Shown piece by piece: positions 44,713-56,539 of a stretch of DNA of 64,000 nt. The stretch is from assembly GCA_029204225.1 (NCBI GenBank), contig CM055107.1, forward strand, positions 2,409,218 through 2,473,217, given 5' to 3'. This DNA comes from Diphasiastrum complanatum. Lineage: Eukaryota > Streptophyta > Lycopodiopsida > Lycopodiales > Lycopodiaceae. Position 1 is the stretch's first letter. Each line of letters begins with the position of its first letter. The notes beneath the pieces were generated by a model that made no database searches, was not told where the DNA came from, and worked only from the letters and a program-made list of their open reading frames with translations. The translations under genes and the position numbers were made by a program.

Positions 44713-46280
44713 ATGGCAGCCCCTGGAGGTGCTCCTCAAGAAGTCAATCCAATCATTGTTAGAAGAGCACCCCATTTGGATCTACCCAAATACAATGGAT
44801 TAGCATATCCAGTTAGATATCTTCAGATCTATGCTGAATCTTGTGAAGTCTATGACGAAATTTTTTATCAAAATAAACTTAAGCTTTTTTCTATGGCCTT
44901 AACAGGCGCAGCACAAGATTGGTACTATAATTAAGATGAAACTGAACGTACGGATTGGAAGATTGTTAAACGAGCCCTCATCACACGGTTCAAACCTCAG
45001 AAGTTTATGGAAGACCCTTTCCTACTTTTAAGTAGAATTAAAATGGGAAAGCGAAATGGTTCGAGATTACATTGAATAGGTGAAACACCTCATATCTGAG
45101 TGAGAACCTGAGCTGATTAACGAAAATGCCATCATTATGTGGTTTTTGTCAGGTTTACCTAAAAGCTGAAACGCCATAATGAGTATGCAATGTTGCAGAA
45201 TGCTATGGATGATGCAATTCAGGAGGAGGATGAAGATTCAAACGATGAGCCGAATATCAGTATGTTGCCTTATACAGCAGGGCAGACCACTACGACATCC
45301 ACCACTATTGCATCAACGAATGTCAACGCTACTGCAGAAATGATGCCCAATGAGTTCGAAAAACTCGAGAAGAACCAGCAGAAACAGATGGAAAAGTTGC
45401 AGTCGCAATTTGATGAGAAATCAAAGCATTGGAAGATTTCCATGGACATGCAAACAAGGAACCTGAGAAGTTTGCAAAGACTTTTCCTACCAGGAAAAAT
45501 GTTTGGGTTTCTATTTGTACAGAAAATCACATAGTGAATGAGTGTCCTCAATTGAAAAAACAAATGGAAATCAGTGTATGCCATTTGTGTAATTCGCCTG
45601 ATCATGAGACTACTTTTTGCAACTTCAATCCTTAGATAATTCAGCAACGGTATGCCCAAATGGGATACCGAGAATCACAGTATGGAGGGAATTCAACAGC
45701 CAAAACTCGACAATATGGTCTTGGATACCCGAAACGTTTAGCCTTACCTACCCCACCAAAGCACCTCACTCCTCCTGCCAATTTGATGGAACCAGAACCC
45801 TACACAAGTACCAAACAATGGAACTATGATAATGATCAAGAAGGTGGATATTTAGAACAATATGCTATTTATGTTGCCGCGCAACAACAAGCATCTAGAA
45901 ACTGGACCAGAGCACCACTTGGATGCTTTGCATGTGGAGAAAATGACAGAGTTGCAGAATGTCCAAATAAAAAGAAATTTGTACCATTCTGTCGTGACTG
46001 TGGTTATGGGCATTGCTATAAAGACTGTCCAGCAAGACTGAAGCCACCACCAGCTACAGCTCCTGTAAATTCGATAACAATCAAGCGAAGACCCGTAGTT
46101 CAGAATAAACCAAATGTACCCTTGATGGTGGTCACCAGAGCACAGAAGCAGAAAGAACCAGTAGCGGATCCAGTACTTGCTGATTCTATACCATTAACTG
46201 ATATACCAACAACATCTGGAGTCTATCCAAATTTTCATGCACAAAAAAAGAAGATTTCAAGATATGAGGCAGTGGACTAA
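44713..46280 (+). pseudogene. Gypsy A gag
   Basis: Starts MAAPGGAPQEVNPIIVRRAP with a retroviral-type gag domain (LPKYNGLAYPVRYLQIYAES; ALTGAAQDWYYN). In-frame stops at about 44934 and 45075, and a small deletion near 45165 relative to copy B, break it. The C-terminal half (45660-46280) has two Cys-rich knuckle-like motifs, CFACGENDRVAEC and CRDCGYGHCYKDC, at about 45928-46030. Confidence 0.88.
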
Positions 46281-48652
46281 ACATCTGTAAGAAGAAGAGG
46301 AGCTTGAAGCTGCTAAGGCAACAGCCGAAGTTCGTTCTTCACCATTGCAGCCAACAAGAAATTCACGTATAGATATGAATGATCAATTGCATTATCATGA
46401 AGAACCCTTCAAGATGATTGAATCGGAAGCGTCACAAACAGAACTGCTCATGAATATTTTGTCTAGTCAGATCAATATTTCATCAGGAGAGTTCTTGAAG
46501 TTGGTGTCAAAAGCAAAAGAAGTCTTAGAGCAAAAGTTAGCTCAACCAAAACTAGAAGTCCATTAGGAGCCACTTTTTCGTGCTATATTTGAAGAATCTA
46601 ATGAAGTATTCCATGTCAGAACAGCTTGGAAAAGTGAATAAAAAAATATCACCCTGCCGATACAACATAGACAATTTCCTAAGGAAGCAGTTGTGATAGA
46701 TGGCGGTTCAGGAGTTAACTTGATTTCTACAAAGATATGTGCAAAATGGGGTCTTACAAAGATCAAGTCTGCGACTTTTGCCATTAAGCTAGCTGATCAA
46801 ACGACAGTTCATCCGCGAGGAATGATTGAAGATATACCTGTCAGAATTGCGGGAGTACAGTTCGTCATTACTTTCATAGTAATGGACTTACCAGATGCAC
46901 CAAATATCTACCGAGTCCTATTGGGACGTCCATGGTTACGAGTTGCGCAAGTGATTCATAACTGGGGTACCGAAAAAATCACTTTTGAAAATCATGAACG
47001 TGCAGTCAAAGTTGATCCTGCAACTTGGACTATCAAACCAGTGGTTCAAAAAGAGGATGATGATTCCTCAACAACGGATCATACTTGTGACCGACCAGAG
47101 AAAAATTTGGGAGTTCACTATGGTTATCAAACGGATACTATCAACTGGAATGAAGCTCTTGCAACGATTGATTGTACAGGAGGATATATGTGTCAACAAG
47201 ATAATCAGTTAGATTTGAGCGAGATTTCATTATTGGATTGAACCTTGGATACATTGATCACTTTTCCATTGAATGTGCTGAATGTAGCTTGGATATCAAC
47301 GGAACCTATACCAGATTCGATTGAAGATGACCTCATTTCTGTAAGTCATGCCTTGACTTATGATGACAATGCAGAACTTACTGATGAGCAGATTCTAAAT
47401 CATATGGATCCGACCAGATTTGGAGTGCCCATAATGTTCCTGATGAACCAACAATAAAACCGCCCAAAGCAGTTACATTGAAGGAAGACAGGATCACAAA
47501 ATCAATGATGAAGAAACAAGCCAAGCAACATTATAATAAGGTCCTCAAATGGGAAAATACTCCTCAAAAAATTGATTCAAAAAATGTGCCCCCCTTACTA
47601 GATAAAGGCAAAGGGAAAGTCAAGGATGATTCTACAAGTCAGAGTTCTAGCAAGACATCATCGTCTCGGAAGTCATCACCTCCACGATCAATTCCTGCTA
47701 AGAAGGCTAAGCAAAGATCCAAGACTTGTCCTTTCGACAAAGAACAAGCGGATGTTGTCCAACATGATATGCCCGGACATTTTAAACGTTATACACTGGA
47801 TGATGTGGTTATCTTGTTACCTAAAGCACATCGTGAACCCGAAGAACAGGTGCCAGAATCGAAAGATATTTATGATGGCCCAACTAGGACACAACCAATG
47901 AATCTTGCTGAACCAGGAGAACCAGAAAACATTGTACAAGTTGGATCACAACTTAATCCTGAACAGTATCAAGCACTCCGAATGTTACTTATTAAGTATC
48001 AAGATTGCTTTGCATGGACTTATCAAGATCTGAAGGGTATTCCGACATCATTTATTGAACATACCATACCTTTAGTACCTGATGTAGCTTCAAAGGTTAC
48101 AAAGTTCTATCGCTGTAATCCTAATGTTGCAGATTTGATAAAGAAAGAGCTTCAGAGACTGCTTGACGCCGATTTCATTTATGAGATCGAGCATATTGAA
48201 TGGGTTGCACCGATTGTCATTGTTCCTAAGAAGAATGGAAAATTGAGAATTTGTGTGAATCTCAAGGCCTTGAACAAAGTGACGTAGAAGGATCACTTTT
48301 CGTTACCTCTTTTACTGAAAGAATTTTGGATCGCCTTGCTGGAGCGGAAGCTTATAGTTTTCTGGATGGATTTAGTGGTTACAACCAGGTTAAGATTGCA
48401 CCTGTAGATCGCCAGAAAACCACTTTTGCAACAGAATGGGGCACCTATGCTTACAAAGTAATGTCGTTTGGAGTCTGTAATGCACCAAGTTCATTCCAAA
48501 GAGTAATACAATTTGCTTTTAAAGACTATCTACATAAATTCCTTGAAATTTACTTGGATGACCTGGGAGTCCATAGTACAGATACAGACCACCTGGATTG
48601 ATTGGAGAAAGTATTTGAAAGATGTCGCAAATATCAAATTTTCCTAAATCCA
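46281..48652 (+). pseudogene. Gypsy A protease and truncated reverse transcriptase
   Basis: The protease region has VIDGGSGVNLISTKICAKWG at about 46695, then an acidic linker with a stop at 47241. A 269-codon frame (47478-48287) leads into the RT with IEWVAPIVIVPKKNGKLRIC, and a stop follows LKALNKVT. The next frame has SFLDGFSGYNQVKIAP and the catalytic YLDDL at about 48550. The sequence stops resembling gypsy at about 48652, before RNase H. Confidence 0.88.
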
Positions 48653-49272
48653 TTCCATACTTTTTTAGCACGTTATTGAGATATCGTTGCTGACTGATAA
48701 AGATCAGTCTGCTGGGTCGATCTCGTTGAATTTGAATTCCGAGACAATAGTGGACTGGACCCATGTCAGTCATCTTGTATTCCTGGGCCAACATGCACTT
48801 TGTATCCTGCCTCAAATTCAAATTATTATTAAATAAGAGTGTATCATCTACGTAGAGAGTGATGATGATGAGGTATTCTGATACAGATTTGAAGTAAACA
48901 TTCGAGTCTGCTGAGTTTGGAATAAAACCATTCTCTATCAAAAATGCATTGATCTTTTAAAATCAGGCTCTGGGTGATTGTTTCAGCCCGTAGAGCACCT
49001 TCTGAATTCTGCATACAAGGTGCTGTTGCTTGCCGTTAAGTTCGTATCCCTCTGGCTGTGTCATATAGATTTCCTCTTCGATGGTTCCATTGAGGAAAGC
49101 AGTTTGGACATCCATCCGATGCAAGGTCTGTAGCGGCTACAAAGGAGAGGAGTAGGCAGATCGAAGCATGTTTGACGACTAGACTGAAGGTTTCTGAATA
49201 ATCCAGATCTGGAATCTAGGAAAAGCCTTTGGTGACTAGCCTGGCCTTGTAATGATTTAGCCTTCCTTCAAC
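48653..49272 (-). pseudogene. Copia E reverse transcriptase fragment
   Basis: From about 49272 downward the minus strand encodes LNHYKARLVTKGFS and an interrupted palm region. The frame at 48941-48653 has LYVDDTLLF, DMGPVHYCLGIQIQRD and FISQQRYLNNVLKKYG, typical of copia RT. Two or more frame changes are needed. The lower edge abuts gypsy A. Confidence 0.85.
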
Positions 49273-49590
49273 GTCGTATCAGAGTCATGAGATATCTTCG
49301 AGCTACTATGGACTTTTGCATTTGTTATGGAGTAGTCGACAATGACAAACTCAATCTACTCAGTGGTTACACAGATGCAAGTTGGGCAGAAGATGTAGAC
49401 ACTCGTAAATCCACTTTCGGATCTACATTATTTTTCAACAATGGTCCAATTTTTTGGAACAGTCGCAAGTAATCTTCGATAGCTCTATCTTCCACTAAAT
49501 CAGAGTATATCGTAGTCTCTCAAGCTACAAATGAAACAATTTGGTTGAGGAACTTACTCTCAAATATCGGTCTGAATCAATCTTTTGCCA
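49273..49590 (+). pseudogene. Copia RNase H fragment in inverted orientation
   Basis: The plus strand encodes VMRYLRATMDFCICYG, YTDASWAEDVDTRKST and, after a stop, IALSSTKSEY, which are copia RNase H landmarks. It lies between minus-strand protease-side and RT-side pieces of copia E, so it is inverted relative to both. Confidence 0.85.
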
Positions 49591-50749
49591 AGTGCAAGGA
49601 TCTTATTACTTCTATCAATAATTTTGCATTGATCAGATTCGAATTCTACCTTATGACCTAAATCTGTAATTCTACTTACTGATAACAGACTTGTAGAGAG
49701 TTTAAAAACAAATAAAACTTTTGATAGTAGTTTGAATTGATCATGCTGGAATCACAATCTTACAGTACTTTCACCGTGTGAGTACTATTTCACCAAGATG
49801 AACAAATTTCTTCGTGTTGCAAGGCGTGTAAGAGTTCAAAATCTCACATTGATTGGTCATGTGTTGAGTTGCTTTAGAACTTGAATCATCCAAAAATGCG
49901 GTTTGGTCTTTGACCATAAATGCGCCTTCATCCACTTCGACCTGAGGAGATGATGAAACTGTGTTTGCTTGTTGATCAAGTTTCTTGGCTGCATTCTTTG
50001 CTTGGAGAATTCGGCAATCCTTGATTGCATAGTTATTGTGCTTGCAATGCCTGCAAAACATCTACTTCTTTGACTGTGGATTTGATGATTGTCCTTGACT
50101 TTGAGTCGGCTTCTGATTCGTTGCAGTCTTCTTGGAGCTTTTCTGCTTCTGTCACTTAGAGCCTTTATTGACATATAGAGCCTGAGAGGAGGAAGTAGAC
50201 AAAGTGTCTTGACTTCTTCTATTGTCTTCTTGCAGCAACAATAACTCTAGTAAGAGTTAAATTTGAGTGTGTCGATATGATCATCACCCAGTTCTCATAT
50301 GTAGAGGGCAAGCTTGAAAGCCATGTCATAATTGCGTCTTGATCGTCTATGACTGATCCGACAGCAGCCATCTGTTGCAATAGATTCTTAAACTGGTTAA
50401 TGTGACTATGAAGAGAATCACCATTAGACATCTTGAATGTGAAGAATTTCCTTCGTAGATGTAACTTACTAGTTATGTCCCTTACATCATATAGTGAGTT
50501 CAGGATGTCCCAAACTTCTTTTGAGGTTTTAGCTTCAGCTATGTGTCCAATCTGTTTATGCACGAAAGCTTTACCATCCTTCAATTTTCACTTTGAGTCT
50601 TCTGTGTCGTCTTCAGGTTTTACTACTATACCTGTAACAACATACCATAACTCGTTGGCTATCAGCAAGGTCTTCGTTTTAGATTTCCACAAATGATAAT
50701 TGGATCCATTCAGCTTGTCTGCGATAAAACCAGCTTTACTTTGAGAATT
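49591..50749 (-). pseudogene. Copia E gag and protease
   Basis: ATG at 50749 opens a copia gag (LNGSNYHLWKSK-type start). A clean frame follows at 50584-50219 with KEVWDILNSLYDVRDITS and LPSTYENWVMI. The zinc knuckle, CRHCKHNNYAIKDC, lies near 50050, and the protease region, FLDDSSSKATQHMT, near 49870, where the DSG triplet is altered. The post-protease block LLSVSRITDLGHKVEFESDQ is readable at about 49640-49700 in another frame. Integrase is absent. Stops at 50590, 50218 and 49770 disable it. Confidence 0.85.
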
Positions 50750-50830
50750 CATCTGGAACTTAGTCTGTTGATTGTATTGATGACACTAAGATGTAGTGAT
50801 GCCAAAAATAGGAAATCGATTCTCTGATAC

Positions 50831-51330
50831 TGAGCAATAGCACAATAGCAACTCTAAAATAAATCTCTAAAAGACTGAGCTAGAATGCTCAAGAGAGTTC
50901 AAGCTTGAAAGCTTGATAGAGAGCCAACTACAATACTTTCTAATTGTGAACGATCTACTTGATGAGAGCGTAGGAAGCATCGTGTAATAACACTCAACTC
51001 CTTCACAATTCACAATGTTGATTCAAGACTTAGCATTGATAATGAGATGTATGAACAACTGATTTATACTAAATGTTTATATCTTCAAATGCGACTGCCA
51101 GTTGGCTGGAGTCTGCTGACATTCATCCAGTTCCTTCTTAGAAATTGATTGTTGATAAGCGGTGACAATTGGCCATAAACAGTCTGTCTGCATAAATGAA
51201 CTAGATCTGTCACTCAATGAGCTAAAATTGCCACATGCGACAGTGCCACAAAAAGATGACACTATCGGCTTTTGGAAAAATACAACAATGTCACAAAATC
51301 TCATGTCCTTAATATTGGGGTAGTCCCACA
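50831..51330 (-). repeat. LTR of copia E
   Basis: On the minus strand the block begins TGTGGGACTACCCC at 51330 and ends TTGCTCA at 50831, directly followed by GTATCAGAG, a degraded primer-binding site, and then by the copia E gag. The solo LTR fragment at 6866-7178 belongs to the same family. Confidence 0.6.
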
Positions 51331-51660
51331 TTTTGGCAAAGTCATTTCCTTAGCTATTAAGGCACTTTGAAAAATGCAAAAAACGTGACTGTACATTTTT
51401 ACTTGTAATTCCTAACAAGCGAAAAATGTGAAAAAGACGACACTACATTTTTACACAAGATTCTTGACAAGTGACACTGTCTAGTTTCTAGAGAGAGAAA
51501 ATACGACACTGTTGTCAAACTCCATGTATTTCTGCAGACTGTGTAAAAACACTTGCAATTCTGCAGACTGTATAAAGACATGGGAAAGTCCGCAAAACTG
51601 GATAAACAGTTGGATGAAGATTAAAACCGATTAGTCAATTAGTAAGAAAGAGAATAATCC
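51331..51660. other. Segment with GACACT-ATTTTTACA words
   Basis: Contains a few scattered copies of the unit found in tandem at 54277-54540 (for example GACACTACATTTTTACAC near 51443). No gene is seen. Confidence 0.5.
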
Positions 51661-51663
51661 AAC

Positions 51664-53582
51664 ATGCATGTGGATAGGGTAGATAATGATCAGGTCTACA
51701 TAGACACTTACCCCAAGGAGGTGGATCTCAATCTTGGATCTAGGTTGGATGGCCTGTGTAAGAATCGCTTTATGTCATATTGCATTTTTGAACCTATCAA
51801 CGGACAACATTTTTGTTATGCATGCAATGAATTGGCAAAGGTGGCGCTAAATCAAAATAGGATTCATCCTCGGATATTTGACACAATTTTTAAGTTTGTA
51901 CATGCCAAGATATGTATATTTAAGAATCCATCTCGTTATATTCTTGAATCAGACTGACTCCATCACGAACCAAAAGAGAAGAGAAAAAAGAGCAGTCTGC
52001 CAGAAATCATGGAGCATGCGCATGATATTTGGATCTCATTGAATCGACCACGCTTTGTTGCTAAATGTTGAGCAACTGAAACATATGAGAGCATTTTATC
52101 TCGGTTTGTGTGGAGTCCTTGGTAGTGGTACTGTCGGATCTTTGTGAGGACAACACACCATTACATCGTTGAATAACAAATTTGACAAATACACAATAAT
52201 AATCTTTTGTTCAAATAAAACATTCAACAAAAAAACAAAGCAATAGCTATCCGGTTGTTCAGATGTTTGAGGTATATGTCGTACGCCATGTGCGATTGTG
52301 TCTTCAAGAAATTGGTAAATGTAGAATTGTATTTTGGAAGGAAAAACGGAGAAAAACACTTTAATGAAGGAGTTCTCTTGATGGTTCGTGAGATGATCGC
52401 ACTAAGCGTTGTACAATATTTGCTCACTACAGAAGAAGACTTGCCTTCATATGTGGAGTACAATAAAGATAACATAAATCGACCCAACTTTTTGTCGGAA
52501 TTAGAGCATATTACGGGAAAGGCAAAGGCGTCACCTCAAAATTGATTGGTGTTATACCTAAACCATTAAGAGTGGCTATATAAAATATAAAACAGAAATA
52601 TCTTGCCGCCCACAATATTGAGCAGGACATTGGGACCTCTAGCAACACTAAATGGAGGTTTTTATGTAAAGTAAAAATTTCAAAAAATGAGGAGGCCATT
52701 TGTTGTGACGCCGAAGAATCAAAGTTGCTCCATATGCTGCAGTATCAAAATCATTTCATTGCAAGCTATATAATGATATAAAAAATTCATTAAAGATAAG
52801 CACGAGTTCAAAAACAATATGAATAAGTTGGTTTATTTCTTCGAATATATTTGTGGATTTCTTTTCAAGTGTCAATGTACACAAAACCCCAACAATGTTT
52901 GTATGCAAAAATTTATCAGATAGTTTATTATATGAAATTATGGATGAAGGTGGTCAGATGGAGAAATAGAATGCAAAATTAAAATGTCTTCCATGTGCTT
53001 TCGCTATCAAATAGAAAAGCAAATGTTGAGCTTATGCTTCCATTATCAAAGATGGAAAAAAATCAAGAGTAAATGGGTGCCACTCGATCAAGAACTTGGA
53101 AGCCAGTGAAAATTATAAGCAAAAAAATATTAAAATAATATAAAATGATGCACTTTTGACATGTGTTGAGGTGGAAGAAGATTGGAGTCTAAATTACATC
53201 AGGCAGGAACTGTTGCTCCTACAAGATGATATACTTTCAAACTTCAGATTCATTTCAAATGGTAAACTCATAAGTAACTGTAAACACTCTTTTCTTTATG
53301 TATAATTTCTTTCAAAAATTGCTTGTATAATCTTTATACTAATGTAACATACTTTGTGTTAAATTTATGCAGGTACGTAAAAGACATGAGCTCAAGATCA
53401 AATACAGAGATATTGGCAAAACTATCCATCTGATGGAAGAACACCGAAATTTACTATCAGAAAATACATGTCCATCATTGTTACTCAAGATGAAAACAAG
53501 AATTTTGTTTTTTATTAATCTAGAAAGATTGCAATCCAGTATTATACTATGGACACAACTTTATTGTAAGAATCTATATTGA
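51664..53582 (+). other. Cluster of unrecognised plus-strand ORFs
   Basis: Open stretches at 51664-51957 (RFMSYCIFEPINGQHFCYAC, then KFVHAKICIFKNPSRYILES), 52255-52545 (VNVELYFGRKNGEKHFNEG, ending SELEHITGKAKA) and 53367-53582 (MQVRKRHELKIKYRDIGKT) have more natural composition than random frames. The last begins after a TTTATGCAGGT acceptor-like site. They may be exons of a decayed gene or of a DNA transposon. I recognise no domain. Confidence 0.2.
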
Positions 53583-53689
53583 TATCAATAAAAATTCCAT
53601 AAATGGGTTGTATACATGTAAGATTGTATCTCCTTTTTTGGATGGTAATATATACACGTTTACAATTGAGATCCTATTTGGTAAGTTTA

Positions 53690-55290
53690 TCTTTATTTTC
53701 TATATTAGTATCAGGAGCTGTCAAGGCAACAATATCTTGTCCTATAATTTCGAATTCCTTTATATTAGAAATGACTTCTATGTCTCTTTGATCGTATATG
53801 ATAAGATCTGCATCCTGAGCAACCTGAAGGTTGTTAGGGCATGAGTATCATTCTTTACAGCGCCCTGAAGCTCAGGCACAAAACTTACGCCATTCTGTAC
53901 AAACGTTTTGATCAACTCTTGTCGCAATCTATACACTTCGTCGGGATTGTATGACTCAAGAGTGAACTTATTGGAGTTTAATTTTACTCCTAAGGTTCCT
54001 AACTGCCCTCCTTCCTCCTCTCAATTTTACTCTCTCAAATGAAACCTGCAAAAAATGAACTATTTTTCAACAGTCTGCATATTTGAACTGTTTGTCGCAA
54101 CAATCTGTATTTTTCTTCACAATTTCTGACAAGCGAAAAACCCGACATCCGACACTGTCGCCTTTCCACCTTCGGGCCATCTTGAGCAACTAAGTGTTTT
54201 GCGACACTTGTGCTAAACTCGATTTTTCAACCATTTCAGACACTTCTAGAAATTTGACATTGCTTTGCAAAAAATACGACACTGCATTTTTACAGGCAAT
54301 TTCTGATAGGCGATAATTGTAGAAATGCGACACTGCTTTTTTACATGCAATTTCTGAAAGGCGACAATTATGAAAAATGCGACACTACATTTTTCCATGC
54401 AATTTCCGACAGGCAACAAAAGCAAAAAAATGCGACACTACATTTTTACACGGTATTCCACATAGGCGACAAAAGCAAAAAATGTGACACTGCATTTTTA
54501 CATGGGATTCCACACAGATGATCGTTTGCAGATTTACAGGGGATCCCAAGTACATTCTCATTTGTAATACCATAAAAATTTATGATGAATGTTAGACATT
54601 CTCCTTTCGAACAATACACTTCATTGATATTAGATGGATTACCAGTTATTGTCTCCATACCTTGGTTTAACATATCTTTTAAAAAAAAATGATCGTGAGA
54701 TTCGAAACTTTTTAATACTTACCTGCAAATGGCTCCTTTATCATCTTAAACGTTGTTGCATATGCTTCTCTGCTAATGCTAGAGAGATCACATGCCCCCT
54801 GAACCAATGTAGTGTCCAATAATTTTTCGACTTCATTTATAATGCTATCAGTAACTGAAGCCTTAGTCTTTTTCATTTTGTTATTGTTTAACATTAATTT
54901 CATAGATTTAGAAGTCAAAATAGAACTTAGTGAGTTTCCAATGGAAATCTCATCGGCCAAATGGTCTTCAGCAACCAATGTCGATCTGCATTGCAAACAT
55001 AATGTTCATAAAAATGTCAGTAGAGATTAGGACACTCATAGTATTCACAACAGCATAATAAACAAATCAACAAAACGTTGAAATTAATAAATAGCAAAAC
55101 TAGTGATTATGATTGAATCAAAAAGTTCAAGCAATATTAAGCCAAATAAGCTATAACTTACTTGAATGCACATATTTGTCTTTTTCAATAACCTCCTCTA
55201 GATGATAGATCACATATATCCTTGGTTACCAATCTTTTCCTCTTGTTGCTTCTGACCTTTCTGTTGAGCACATCCATATCTTTAACAAGA
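53690..55290 (-). pseudogene. Unrecognised spliced-looking gene, probably decayed
   Basis: Minus-strand pieces with splice-like borders: a first piece from ATG at about 55281 (MDVLNRKVRSNKRKRLVTKD) that changes frame before a GTAAGT donor at about 55163; a second at about 54983-54722, preceded by TTGCAATGCAG and followed by GTAAGTATT, encoding EVEKLLDTTLVQGACDLSSI; and a third in 54020-53700 encoding FTLESYNPDEVYRLRQELIK, then VAQDADLIIYDQRDIEVISN in another frame. The gap between pieces 2 and 3 holds the 52-bp tandem repeat. The product is not recognised. Confidence 0.3.
54277..54540. repeat. 52-bp tandem repeat, five copies
   Basis: Units with the core CGACACT(G/A)CATTTTTACA begin at 54277, 54328, 54380, 54432 and 54485 (spacing 51-53 bp). 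Each continues with a GCAATTTC or GGTATTCC block and GGCGACAA. Less regular relatives precede them from about 54060 and occur near 51440. Confidence 0.9.
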
Positions 55291-55357
55291 GACAAATATG
55301 AGATACGCATAGATTTATACGCATAGACATATATCCTTGGTTACCAATCTTTTCCTC
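55211..55357. repeat. 31-bp direct repeat next to the edge of gypsy B
   Basis: ACATATATCCTTGGTTACC continuing AATCTTTTCCTC occurs at about 55211-55241 and 55327-55357. The second copy runs directly into the truncated LTR of gypsy B, so it marks the junction. Confidence 0.8.
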
Positions 55358-55678
55358 CATTTCTCATGCTTTCTTTGGTATTTGCTAATTGTTGGATTTG
55401 ATCATTATTGGGATTGCTATTTCTTATGCTTTGGTGAGAGAGAAAAGGAGAGAGAGAAGAGTAAGTTTCTATCATTGTTGTGGATTTAGGTTTAATGGAT
55501 GTAGTGTTAATGCTTAGCGTTAATGGATGTAGTGTTAGATCCTCCATTCATGTTGAAATCTGAACTATACTATCGCTCTCATGGGAACGAACCTACGCGT
55601 GACAACTAACTCCGTCTCTTTGATGCTAGATTGACTAGATCTTGGATTCAGGTTAGGCAAGGGAAGAAACCCACTACA
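55350..55678 (+). repeat. Truncated LTR of gypsy B
   Basis: Matches the last third of the copy A LTR, from TTTTCCTCC through CTCATGCTTTCTTTGG to CCCACTACA. The promoter part with the TATA box is missing. Confidence 0.8.
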
Positions 55679-56539
55679 ATTTTGGTGCCGTTGCCGAGGA
55701 GCTACACCAATTTTTTAGTTTGTATCATGTTTGGTTGATGGTTAGCTTGCATTTGGCATCTTGTGGTGGCATGAATAGTGTTAAATCTACATTTTAGGGT
55801 TAGTTTGAAATTGATTTTGCTTGATTTGAGTGGATTTGCTTGTTTGAGATCTAATCTGATTATTAAACAAGGAAAGCCATTCAGATCACCAATCTTAAAA
55901 ACTATTTGGATCTGAGATATCAGAGAAAATAACAAAAATCAGTCAAATTTGGTCAAAAAGAGGCAAAAAGCGTCATCAGAGCTCAGAACTCTTTACCCTC
56001 TTTCAGGAAACCTTCGTCGAGTTGCAGACACCTTTGATTTTGTTTACAAAACCTTCAGTTTGAAGGGCAAAGATTAATTCCCAGCAGATTTTCAGAAACA
56101 TCAGAAAAACCACCAAAAATTATCAAAACCCTAAAAAAATACAGAAAAAGAACCTTTGTCCGATTCACTGTGCTTAGATGTGATTCAAATCTATCTACTG
56201 CTAGGTTGGGAAAGATTAATACCAAAAATAAAAAGGGTTTCAGAGGATCTGTTGTCATATTGTCATATTTTTGCTAAAAAAAATCACTTTTTTGCAAAAT
56301 TACCAGTATTACTCTTGATCCTTCGCAAGAACCTTCGTCGAGTTTCCAGAACATTCTATTTATAAAAAAATACTATTTTTGAGTTCGGTGAAGATTCTTC
56401 TTGATCAGATCACAAAAAATCTTGATTTTTACCCTCGCCAAATTACAAAAACTGTATTTCCTTGTGTCAGAAACCTTCGTCCGATTTTCCATAGTTTTAT
56501 CTGTGTTAGATCATCCATCTGAGAAGTCGGCGAAGGTTA

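Larger units (their letters stand above)
42851..48652 (+). mobile_element. Gypsy copy A: 5' LTR, leader, gag and truncated pol
   Basis: The plus-strand element has a 5' LTR at 42851-43561, a primer-binding site at 43566, a leader of about 1.1 kb, gag from 44713, then protease and RT. It ends abruptly at about 48652, where copia E begins in the opposite orientation. RNase H, integrase and 3' LTR are missing. It is related to copies B and C. Several stops and small deletions make it dead. It starts 22 bp upstream of the gag ATG of gypsy D. Confidence 0.85.

Noticed and set aside
49273-49590. Independent plus-strand copia element
   Set aside because: Only an RNase H piece is present, without LTR, RT or gag, flanked by pieces of copia E in the opposite orientation.
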